DNA of 10,336 bases from positions 1 to 10,336 of the forward strand of contig JBBPSI010000418.1 in NCBI GenBank assembly GCA_038093515.1, in the 5' to 3' direction. Position 1 is the first letter of the stretch, and every line of letters begins with the position of its first letter. The position numbers and the translations under genes are program-made. Below, piece by piece: positions 1-6,942 of this stretch. The notes below the pieces were generated by a model, which was not told the DNA's origin, did no database searches, and saw nothing but the letters and a program-made list of their open reading frames with translations. The stretch is from Butyriboletus loyo (Eukaryota > Basidiomycota > Agaricomycetes > Boletales > Boletaceae).

Positions 1-3000
1 TACGTAAATATTGTTCCATTTCCCTATTTATCCATTCGGTTTGACCATCGGTTTGAGGATGATATGCCGTTGAGATTTTCTGGGAAATGCCAAGAAGCTT
101 ACAAAGCTCTGTGGTAAAGTCCGATACAAATTGTGGACCTCGGTCCGAAACAATAGAAATAGGGAGTCCGTGAATACACCAAACATTGTCTCTAAATATG
201 ATTGCTAACTCTTTAGAAGAGGTAGTCGTCTTACAAGGGACGTAAACGACTTCTTTGGAGAAGCGATCCACTATCGTACAAATGGCATCAAAGCCGTTCG
301 AAAGGGGAAGTCCGGTAACGAAATCTACAGATATATCTTCCCAAGGGTGACTAGCCGAGGGAAGTGGTAATATTTTACCTGCCGGTGCATTTTGCTTACC
401 CTTCGTGAGGGCGCACGCTTGGCAAGATTCTACATATCGTTTAACGTCCTTTGTGACTCCTGGCCACGTGAAGTGTCGTGTGAGAAGGTGAGCCGTGCGG
501 GCCTGACCCGAATGTCCGGCTATAGGAGAATCGTGACATATTTTAAGTAGATCTATCCTAAGTTCCTCAGGCACAAAGACTTTTTTCTTTTCATTAATAA
601 ATACGGATTGTTCCGAATCATAATAGAATCCTGGGTATTCTTTTGTTTTTTCTTTTTCGGATTCTTTTTGTAACGTATCGTAAAAAGAAGAAGAAAGGGA
701 AACTTTATTAAGGAAAAGGTTCGGGGGAAGTACCGTAATGTTGGTATTATGGTCCACAACGGCATCACCGTGGTCTGCTCGACGCGATAACGCATCTGCT
801 CTGCCATTGGTTGAGCCTGGTTTGTAAACAAATAAATAATTGAACTCTTGAAGAAGTGCATGCCATCGAGCTTGTCGGCCAGACAGCGTTTGCGGCTTCT
901 TCCAATATTCTAGGTTTTTGTGGTCGGTCCAGATTTCGAATCCTTCGCGACCAATAAGATAATGGCGCCATTCTTCTAGCGCACGAATTACTGCTAATAG
1001 TTCTTTGTCGTAGATTGGGTAATTCCTTTCGGCAGCGTCGAAGGAATGTGACAAAAAGGCACAGGGTCGCCACAGGTCGTCTGATCCTTTTACGGAAAGA
1101 ACTGCGCCAACCGCTATGTCCGAGGCATCCGTTTCTACCCGCATCTCCTTGTCTCGATCTGGGTAGGCTAAAAGCGGAGCCGAAGTGAACTTTTTCTTTA
1201 GCGTGTCAAACGCTCTTTGTTCGTCTAAACCCCATTTGAAAGGGGTGTCCTTTTTTGTTAAGTTATTGAGGGGTCGGGCGATCTCCGAGAACCCTTCAAT
1301 GAATCTGCGATAATAATTACATAATCCCAGAAACGCTTGAACTTGCTTCAGACGCGAGGGCATAGGCCAGTCTCGGATGGCATCTGTTTTCTTCGACTGC
1401 ATTTCAACGCCGTTTCGGGATACAACCATTCCTAAAAAGTCCACTTTATCCGAAGAGAATACGCATTTCTCCGGTTTTACAAATAGATCATTTTCTCGAA
1501 GGCGCTGGAGTACTTCTTTGACTTTTTCCTCATGCTCGGCCCTCGTTTTTCCTTTCGTGAATATCATAACGTCATCGATATAAATAATGACGCAGGCATA
1601 CATATCGTTGAAGATGTCGTTCATCATGTTCTGGAACGTGGGAGGGGAATTGGTAAGCCCGAAGTACATGACCGTGGGTTCGTAGGCTCCAATAGGCGTG
1701 ACAAACGCCGCTTTCCACTCATCACCTTCTTTGATACGAATATTATTAAATCCCCATCGGAGATCCAGCGCTGTGAAGATGTCGGCTCCTTTCAACCGAT
1801 CGATCAACTGCGGAATCAGGGGTAACGGGTAACCGTTTTTAATGGTTCCGTCGTTTAAATAACGGTAGTCCATGACGAGTCGCTTGTCTCCGGTCTTTTT
1901 TGGAATAAAGAACACAGGGGCCGTCTGAGGTGACTTAGACGGTCTTATGTAACCCTTCTTGAGTTCCTTTTCCACAAAACCTCGGATTTGCTCTTGTTCT
2001 TCTTCGGACATAGGGATAACTCGACCCTTTTTTGGTACAAAATCGGGTTTGAGATCTATTGCGTGATCCCATGGTTTCCTTTCCGGCATTCTTGCTGCCT
2101 CGTCCTCGGAGAATACATCTAAATACTCGTGGTAAACCTCGGGTACCTTTCCGGCAACCTCTGGTTCTATCGTACAGCAAGAAGTAATGTTTGAAGATGA
2201 AATAGAGTCTCTGATAACTTTACAGTAAGGAGAACAATGATTAAATTTAATGGTTTTAAAACGCCAGTCAATGTCTGGGTTATGACGTGCAAACCAATCG
2301 TAACCAATAATCATTTGATGGGAGCCAAGAAGAGAGACGTAAGCCTCAATCGATTCGTGGTGTCCATCAATTTCCATAAATAGGTAGGCTTTGTGCGTAA
2401 TGCGACCTATTGCTCCTTTAGAGCCGTCTGCATTAATAACCTCCATGGAACGTTCTAATGGTACAGTGTCTATTTTTCTTGTATCACAATAATTTTTGTC
2501 AATGAAGGTATTGACTGCTCCCGTATCCAGCAAAGCTTTAAGCGAACGAGTTCGCCAAGTAGCATTTGACTGGTAGGTGATTTTCACCACCGGGGAGTAA
2601 TCTCCACCAAACATCAAAGAAGATTTAGGGGATTTATAATTAGAAGAAGGGGGAGATGAAATCGGGGATCTGGTTTTCATTTGTCTCAAAAGAGAATTAA
2701 GCACGCTTTTGTGCGCCGCGCTCCCGTTAGGAGACGCTCTTTCGAGTTTTTCAATAGATAGTTCATTCGATTTGATACAGGAGTCAAGAAATTCGTCCTC
2801 TTTACAATCAACTAAACCGGGGACATCCACGCTTACATCCGAAGACGAATTCGCGAATACCGATCCAATCGAAAGCTTAGATTCAGATGGTATGTAAGAA
2901 AGTTCATTTGTGTCTACGGAATAGTCCACAAATGTTGATAAGGCCGAGAAAGAATTTGAAAAAGAAGAAGAAATATTGTTCTGTCCTCTAGGTACCCCTA

Positions 3001-3019
3001 CACTAGAAGACTTTTTCAT
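1..3019 (-). CDS. pol: Gypsy Pol polyprotein: protease, RT, RNase H, integrase (partial)
   Basis: This frame is open for 1006 codons from an ATG at 3019 to the window edge, without a stop. Numbering from that ATG: residues 1-150 are a Ser-rich linker of unknown role; the aspartic protease has LDTGA with catalytic Asp165; RT has FTALDLRWG with Asp419 and YIDD with Asp482 and Asp483; RNase H has TDAS Asp631, Glu673 and Asp699; the integrase zinc finger is H829-X6-H836-X29-C866-X2-C869; the integrase core has Asp899, Asp959 and Glu995, with 35 residues between the last two. All catalytic residues are present, so the enzymes may be active. Pol is in the -1 frame relative to gag and overlaps its end. 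It is probably made by frameshifting as a Gag-Pol fusion; re-initiation at the ATG is the alternative. The encoded steps are particle maturation, cDNA synthesis and integration. Confidence 0.93.
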   Translation of the reverse strand, partial: MKKSSSVGVPRGQNNISSSFSNSFSALSTFVDYSVDTNELSYIPSESKLSIGSVFANSSSDVSVDVPGLVDCKEDEFLDSCIKSNELSIEKLERASPNGSAAHKSVLNSLLRQMKTRSPISSPPSSNYKSPKSSLMFGGDYSPVVKITYQSNATWRTRSLKALLDTGAVNTFIDKNYCDTRKIDTVPLERSMEVINADGSKGAIGRITHKAYLFMEIDGHHESIEAYVSLLGSHQMIIGYDWFARHNPDIDWRFKTIKFNHCSPYCKVIRDSISSSNITSCCTIEPEVAGKVPEVYHEYLDVFSEDEAARMPERKPWDHAIDLKPDFVPKKGRVIPMSEEEQEQIRGFVEKELKKGYIRPSKSPQTAPVFFIPKKTGDKRLVMDYRYLNDGTIKNGYPLPLIPQLIDRLKGADIFTALDLRWGFNNIRIKEGDEWKAAFVTPIGAYEPTVMYFGLTNSPPTFQNMMNDIFNDMYACVIIYIDDVMIFTKGKTRAEHEEKVKEVLQRLRENDLFVKPEKCVFSSDKVDFLGMVVSRNGVEMQSKKTDAIRDWPMPSRLKQVQAFLGLCNYYRRFIEGFSEIARPLNNLTKKDTPFKWGLDEQRAFDTLKKKFTSAPLLAYPDRDKEMRVETDASDIAVGAVLSVKGSDDLWRPCAFLSHSFDAAERNYPIYDKELLAVIRALEEWRHYLIGREGFEIWTDHKNLEYWKKPQTLSGRQARWHALLQEFNYLFVYKPGSTNGRADALSRRADHGDAVVDHNTNITVLPPNLFLNKVSLSSSFYDTLQKESEKEKTKEYPGFYYDSEQSVFINEKKKVFVPEELRIDLLKICHDSPIAGHSGQARTAHLLTRHFTWPGVTKDVKRYVESCQACALTKGKQNAPAGKILPLPSASHPWEDISVDFVTGLPLSNGFDAICTIVDRFSKEVVYVPCKTTTSSKELAIIFRDNVWCIHGLPISIVSDRGPQFVSDFTTELCKLLGISQKISTAYHPQTDGQTEWINREMEQYLR

Positions 3020-3025
3020 TTTAAA
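2984..3025 (-). promoter_or_regulatory. -1 ribosomal frameshift signal at the gag-pol junction, copy 1
   Basis: In the gag frame the last codons read T-TTA-AAA followed by TGA, giving the heptamer TTTAAAA (3025-3019) of the X-XXY-YYZ type. Slipping back one base enters exactly the pol frame. After an 8-nt spacer (3018-3011) comes a hairpin: TCTTCTAG (3010-3003) pairs with CTAGAGGA (2991-2984), with one G-U pair. Past a bulged T, GTA pairs with TAC around a GGGG loop. Spacer length and geometry fit known -1 sites. The stem is also formed in copy 2 through compensatory changes. Function is inferred, not shown. Confidence 0.72.
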
Positions 3026-4221
3026 GACCGTGAGGCCTTTTCCTTTGCTTCGCAAGCGAAGACATCTGCCCAGTAAGCTCGGGCGTCGTCTCCCATGTAC
3101 GCGGCGCGTTGGGAAACTTCTTGTTGCGGTGCTCCAACCGCAGGTGGTGCCGGTAACGGCCTTGACTGATATGAGGAATTTGGAGGGGTTACCTCCGCGA
3201 CATTGACTTGAACCCATCCCTGGACGTAGGTTCCATCGGTCTGCTGGATCCACTGCTGCCTTACTTTCGGGCGAGGAGTGGTACCAGCTTTATCCCGACG
3301 GTTTGGGTTTTGGGGGCAGTTTGGGCGGATGTGTCCGGCCTGCCTGCAGCCGAAACACGTTCTGGTTTCAGGGCCAGATTGCTGTGCGGATAAGTCCATT
3401 GGGGCTCCGCGGCCCGGTTGAGTTCCAGTGGCAGTGAAGCCAGGAGGGGGTCCTTTAGGAGGCGGGTAACCTCTTTGGGGCTGCTGTGAATACGGCCGCC
3501 ATTGCCGTGCTTGGCCCGTTCCCCTCTCGGCGTACATCTGTTCGAAGGACCTTCCTGTCCTCCTGAACTCTTCCACTAAACTATTGAAATCCTCCAGGAC
3601 GTCCTCGGAACATGAGAGGAAGACCTGTTTGTAGATCTCGTATTTTACTGCCCTTTTTAATAGTTCAATGGCGTGCTTAGGCTCGCACTCCGACTGCCGG
3701 TATAGAACCTTGAACCTTTCTAGGAAGGTATCGATTTGGGTTTGGCCCTGGGTGAGAGCAGCCAATTTCCTTAGTGCCTGATGAGCAAGCACGTCGATCT
3801 GGAAGTGGCCTCTGATCATGGCCTGTAAATACTCCCATTCTGGCCAAGCCAGATCCTTCTTTCTGCCTTTGGATTTGTCAAGGGGATCTATATATCTTTC
3901 TTCCTCCATGACATAATCTTCCAAGACCAATTGCGAAAAGTCCTGGCCTTTGCCTTTAATGCGGCTGAGAACCACGACCGTCCTGAGTTTGTCGGTTTTC
4001 CAGGTGTTGACGGACACCCAGACCTTAAGGGAAGTCCACCAGTGGTGGAACTTTTCTCTGTCGCCGTCCCATTCCCCGGGATCAGCAACCTTCTTAGAAA
4101 TTCCTCCTTGGGTATCTTTTTCCAACCACTGCGCGAAGAGGGCGCGCAGGGTCTGATCGTCGTAGGTGGGGGCGGCAGGGACATAGTCGGCGGGGGCGTA
4201 AGACGGACCAGGATCAGACAT
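3016..4221 (-). CDS. gag: Gypsy Gag capsid/nucleocapsid protein
   Basis: A 401-residue protein starting MSDPGPSY. Gag forms the cytoplasmic virus-like particle and binds the element RNA. Residues about 55-235 fit a retrotransposon gag capsid domain: a WWTSLKVWV segment, then helical sequence containing QALRKLAALTQG and EEFRRTG. A Pro/Gln/Gly-rich stretch follows. One CCHC zinc knuckle (C289-X2-C292-X4-H297-X4-C302) is the nucleic-acid-binding motif. A further Pro-rich tail ends in SRSLK. The ATG at 4221 is supported because the degraded second copy starts at the same place with a near-identical N-terminus. The TGA stop overlaps the pol ATG as ATGA and sits right behind a slippery heptamer. 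The frame is intact. Confidence 0.93.
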   Translation of the reverse strand: MSDPGPSYAPADYVPAAPTYDDQTLRALFAQWLEKDTQGGISKKVADPGEWDGDREKFHHWWTSLKVWVSVNTWKTDKLRTVVVLSRIKGKGQDFSQLVLEDYVMEEERYIDPLDKSKGRKKDLAWPEWEYLQAMIRGHFQIDVLAHQALRKLAALTQGQTQIDTFLERFKVLYRQSECEPKHAIELLKRAVKYEIYKQVFLSCSEDVLEDFNSLVEEFRRTGRSFEQMYAERGTGQARQWRPYSQQPQRGYPPPKGPPPGFTATGTQPGRGAPMDLSAQQSGPETRTCFGCRQAGHIRPNCPQNPNRRDKAGTTPRPKVRQQWIQQTDGTYVQGWVQVNVAEVTPPNSSYQSRPLPAPPAVGAPQQEVSQRAAYMGDDARAYWADVFACEAKEKASRSLK

Positions 4222-4431
4222 CCTTTTCTGGTCGTCGTCTGGGAAATCCGTAGAATATTCGGAACCCAGTTTGGTAAGCGGAAATTAAAAGAAGTTGGGG
4301 GCGGAGGAAAGGGGGTGATTTTTGAAATCTTCTTCGGCAACCTTTTTCTTCGGCTGAACCGGCTTCTTCGGCAAAAACAAAAATGAAAGCTACGAGGTGT
4401 AAAGACCCTTACTGTCTCCTATCTTCCAAGG
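4222..4431 (-). other. 5' leader of copy 1, between LTR and gag
   Basis: Untranslated leader upstream of gag; its exact border with the LTR is uncertain. It holds three copies of GCCGAAGAA (minus strand; plus-strand positions 4330-4338, 4346-4354 and 4364-4372). A stretch at about 4400-4449 is almost unchanged in copy 2 and may include the primer-binding site: minus strand TGGAAGATAGGAGACAGT, 4428-4411, identical in both copies. I could not match it to a tRNA 3' end. Open frames on the plus strand here are chance frames opposite gag and the leader. Confidence 0.5.
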
Positions 4432-5146
4432 TGACTCTGGGGGACTCTGCAACAAGTAGAACGTAAAAAGTATTTTTTCGAACGGAGGTAATATCTCCGA
4501 CGAAGTTTTGTCCGGTAATGGACGAGAACGGGTAAAGACCTAGTTACGACTAATTGACAAATTTTGAATATTTTTTCTAGGTTCTACCTCCCGTGTTACC
4601 ACAGGGACTACGGTTTGAGAATAGCTCAGCCAACGGGATTTGGGGGTCCCGAAGTCGCTCTTTGCAAACAAGGCACGACCCTTGCGCAGAATATCAACTC
4701 CAAGGGAGCGACGACGAATGAAGTTTACAGGTGCTACGACAAGAGCAAAACTACCCTTCCAAGGGGTTCCCCTAAAAGCGGCGGGGGCAATCAGAAATGA
4801 AAACTGCTGAACTCGCAGTAGAGACTCTTAACCCTGAGTATCGGGTTTACCCTTCAGCGGGATTTCTGCTCCGTCAAGTGGAGGCCTACTGGTATGTGTG
4901 GGGATAGGAGGAACGAGACGGGTACGCTATTGGCCAATCGCCGACAAGCACGCTACCCCTACCCTGGGGACCGGGTGTGTATCTGAAGTTTTAACCAAGT
5001 GTTGCGAGGCAACGCGCAGTCGAATGCTAGCACGTAGTACCCTTTCACACGAGGTCCCACTACAGGTGCAGGTCTACACAAAGACCTGGCAAGATGGAAT
5101 CAAGGAGCTTCAACTTAATCCTCAACTGTTGCCAGCGAATAGACAA

Positions 5147-5179
5147 GTGGTTAAAACTAGGGAATCCTAGTCTAACCAC
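5147..5179. repeat. 33-bp imperfect palindrome at the predicted LTR transcription start
   Basis: GTGGTTA (5147-5153) pairs with TAACCAC (5173-5179), and inside it CTAGG (5157-5161) pairs with CCTAG (5166-5170) around a 4-nt loop. It begins 8 nt downstream of the TATA box on the minus strand. The palindrome and flanking bases (46 bp, 5134-5179) are identical to 8744-8789 in the other LTR. Confidence 0.6.
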
Positions 5180-5186
5180 GAGTCCT

Positions 5187-5218
5187 TTTATATTGTACAA
5201 GGATGCGCACAGACCATG
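5187..5218 (-). promoter_or_regulatory. LTR core promoter, copy 1: upstream box plus TATA
   Basis: On the minus strand CATGGTCTGTGCGCA (5218-5204) is followed after 11 nt by TATAAA (5192-5187), within TATAAAAGG, a near-consensus TATA box. Transcription should start about 25-35 nt further on, near 5160, and run leftward into gag. The same box-plus-TATA pair occurs in the other Gypsy LTR and in the solo LTR. Confidence 0.6.
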
Positions 5219-5341
5219 CTGTGCGTGTGAGGAATTACTATACATGGATAGACTAAAGAAGAGAAGCGCAATGGTGATTAACCACATGAGGCGCGGGGAT
5301 CAAAAAGAAGAGAAGTAAACGGAGATTAAATACATGTGTCG

Positions 5342-5445
5342 TGACGTCATAGAGTCTAGGCCTAGTCTAGGCCATGACATCATATGCTTAGCCAGCAAGA
5401 GATCACATGTAAGTTCCCACGATCACGTGCGCTATGTCACGTGAC
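5342..5445. promoter_or_regulatory. U3 cluster of bZIP- and E-box-like sites
   Basis: The U3 part of copy 1's LTR has a full TGACGTCA palindrome (5342-5349), a related ATGACATCAT (5373-5382), and CACGTG at 5424-5429 and 5438-5443, the latter within the 10-bp palindrome GTCACGTGAC. Such sites bind ATF/CREB-type and basic helix-loop-helix factors in fungi. TGACGTCA is kept in copy 2 (8972-8979), whereas both CACGTG sites are CATGTG there. The regulatory role is inferred. Confidence 0.4.
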
Positions 5446-5520
5446 CTTTGAAAGTAAAAAATGACTAAGTTTGAATTGAAAGTGTACGAAGTGTACGAAT
5501 AAAATGTTATGATTATAACA

Positions 5521-6216
5521 AAGAGAGACATAAGCCTCAATCAATTTGTGGTGCCCATCAATTTCCATAAATAGGTAGGCTTTGTGCATAATGCGACCTA
5601 TGGCTCCTTTAGAACCGTCAGCATTGATAACCTCCATAGAACATTCTAATGGTACAGTGTCTATTTTTCTCATTTCACAATATTTTTTGTCAATGAAGGT
5701 ATTGACTGCTCCCATATCCAGCAAAGCTTTAAGTGAATGAGTTCGCCAAGTAGCGTTTGACTGGTAGGTGATTTTCACCACCAGGGAGTAATCTCCACCA
5801 AACATTAAAGAAGATTTAGGGGATTTATAATTAGAAGGAGATGGAGATGAAATCGGAGATCTGGTTTTCATTTGTCTCAAAAGAGAATTAAGCATGCTTT
5901 TGTGTGCTGCACTCCCGTCAGGAGATGCTCTTTCGAGTTTTTCTATAGATAGATTGTTTGATTTGATACATGATTCAAGAAATTCGTCCTCCTCACAATT
6001 AATCAGACCAGGGATGTTCACACTTACCTCCAGAGATGAATTTGCAAACACTGATCCAATCGAAAGCTTAGATTCAGATGGTATGTAAGAATGTTCATCG
6101 GTGTCTACAGAATAGTTCACAGATGTAGATAAAGTGGCAAAAGAATTTAGAAAAGAAGAAGAAATATTGTTCTGTCCTTCAGGTACCCCTACACTGAAAG
6201 ACTTCTTTATTTTAAA
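5521..6216 (-). pseudogene. Copy 2 pol fragment: Ser-rich linker and protease
   Basis: This aligns without frameshift to the first part of copy 1 pol: the frameshift region, Ser-rich linker, and the aspartic protease around LDMGA. The protease triplet D-T-G is changed to D-M-G by ACG to ATG, a CpG decay change that should harm activity. The ATG at the pol start in copy 1 is ATA here. The frame breaks off after EAYVSL where copy 1's LTR begins; an open frame continues to 5437 but those last residues are LTR sequence and meaningless. RT, RNase H and integrase are missing from the window. Confidence 0.88.
6175..6216 (-). promoter_or_regulatory. -1 frameshift signal at the gag-pol junction, copy 2
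   Basis: TTTAAAA (6216-6210) precedes the gag stop, here TAA. The 8-nt spacer (6209-6202) leads to TCTTTCAG (6201-6194) pairing with CTGAAGGA (6182-6175), again with the bulged T, GTA/TAC and GGGG loop. Compared with copy 1, two adjacent stem pairs are swapped (C-G to T-A and T-A to C-G), which keeps pairing. Confidence 0.68.
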
Positions 6217-6509
6217 GACTGTGAGGCCTTTTCCTTTGCTTTGCAAGTGAAGACATCTGCCCAGTATGCTCGGGTGTCCTCTCCCATGTATGCAGCTCTT
6301 TGGGAGGTTTCTTGTGGCAGTGCTCCAACCACTGGTGGTGCCAGTAACGGCCTTGACTGATAAGAGGAATTAGGAGGGATTACCTCCACAGAATTTACTT
6401 GAACCCATCCTTGGACGTAGGTTCCGTCAGCCTGTTGAATCCACTGCTGCCTTACTTCTGGGCAAGGAGCGATTCCAGACTTGTCCCAACAGTTTGGGTT
6501 CTGGGGGCA

Positions 6510-6514
6510 GTTTG
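6510..6514. repeat. Target site duplication, left (GTTTG)
   Basis: The 5-bp GTTTG immediately left of the solo LTR is repeated at its right end. Copy 1 has a single GTTTG at the matching gag position. Confidence 0.85.
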
Positions 6515-6937
6515 TGTTACACTTGGCGCTAACAACTAGAATGACTAGGCGGCACTCTGGAGTAGCCGCAGGACTCAGGAGACGATTCTGGGAGAAGTCT
6601 CAGACTATGCCTTAGTGCGCACACTAAGAGTCTGGAAGTGAACTAATTGCTAGCAGTTGCTGCGTAGAACTAGATAGCATACATGGTGTAAAGACCGGGT
6701 CTTTATACTACTGGGGGTCTGCGCACAGACCATGTTCCTAATCGAGACGCGAGAAGGAAACTACAAATGTGGAAGGAATATTCCAGAAGATTCCAGAGTA
6801 TGAAAGAAAGCGTGTCCGTGCACGAGAAGTGATGACTAAGCAACTAGTTGTATCGTTCTAAAGGAACTAGCAAAAGGCTAGGTGAATGTAATAGTCCCAA
6901 CGGTAATGGAGAGAAAAAGTAGACCACTACCGTAACA
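6515..6937 (-). mobile_element. Solo LTR of another retrotransposon family (423 bp)
   Basis: Begins TGTTAC and ends GTAACA, perfect 6-bp terminal inverted repeats with TG…CA ends, and is flanked by GTTTG on both sides. It interrupts sequence that is continuous in copy 1. It has no coding capacity, and its size and structure fit a solo LTR left by recombination between two LTRs. A TATA box (TATAAA, 6707-6702) on the minus strand suggests that orientation. It does not align along its length to the Gypsy LTRs here. Copia or another Gypsy family are both possible. Confidence 0.85.
6702..6734 (-). promoter_or_regulatory. Solo LTR core promoter: upstream box plus TATA
   Basis: On the minus strand CATGGTCTGTGCGCA (6734-6720) is followed after 12 nt by TATAAA (6707-6702). 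The 15-nt box is identical to that of Gypsy copy 1. The box region can fold as GGTCTG-CGCA-CAGACC, and the TATA box is part of a second inverted repeat, TAAAGACC-C-GGTCTTTA. Confidence 0.5.
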
Positions 6938-6942
6938 GTTTG
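6938..6942. repeat. Target site duplication, right (GTTTG)
   Basis: Second copy of the 5-bp duplication, directly after GTAACA, the right end of the solo LTR. Confidence 0.85.

Larger units (their letters stand above)
1..5520 (-). mobile_element. Ty3/Gypsy LTR retrotransposon, copy 1 (left end outside the window)
   Basis: Read on the minus strand, this is an LTR starting TGTTAT at 5520, a leader, gag, and pol in the order protease, reverse transcriptase, RNase H, integrase. That order defines Ty3/Gypsy elements. gag and the visible pol have no internal stops or frameshifts, so the copy looks young and possibly competent. The integrase C-terminus, any chromodomain and the 3' LTR lie beyond the left edge and cannot be judged. 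The right end abuts sequence that matches the element's own pol, so this copy appears to have inserted into an older relative (copy 2). Confidence 0.93.
4432..5520 (-). repeat. 5' LTR of Gypsy copy 1
   Basis: The outer end is secure: minus-strand TGTTATAATCATAACA begins at 5520, the same terminus as the other LTR at 9150, and sequence alignable to pol starts immediately beyond. The inner end at 4432 is a guess, because the element's other LTR is outside the window. The choice rests on a CA dinucleotide (…AGAGTCA) placed just before a conserved candidate primer site. The LTR holds a TATA box (5192-5187), upstream activator-like sites, and a palindrome near the predicted transcription start. 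It matches 8047-9150 over its length with scattered substitutions and small indels. I see no protein-coding frame in it. Confidence 0.8.

Noticed and set aside
1377..1825. Plus-strand open frames within pol
   Set aside because: Antisense shadows of the RT region of an unbroken pol frame.
4328..4375. CRISPR-like spaced repeats in the leader
   Set aside because: Only three 9-nt repeats with short unequal gaps in a eukaryotic retrotransposon leader.
3931..4386. 151-codon plus-strand open frame opposite gag and the leader
   Set aside because: Antisense to the intact gag start; no independent protein features, and the frame is not kept in copy 2.
4566..4602. tRNA-like 3' end (GGTTC…ACCA) as primer-site source
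   Set aside because: T-loop consensus is not met, no CA end precedes it, and the CCA region differs between the two copies.
4564..5318. Several plus- and minus-strand open frames inside the copy 1 LTR (78, 90, 75 and 74 codons)
   Set aside because: They lie in LTR sequence, show no recognisable domain, and differ by indels or stops from the other LTR.
5437..5520. C-terminal extension of the copy 2 pol fragment
   Set aside because: These residues are translated LTR sequence beyond the insertion junction, not part of pol.
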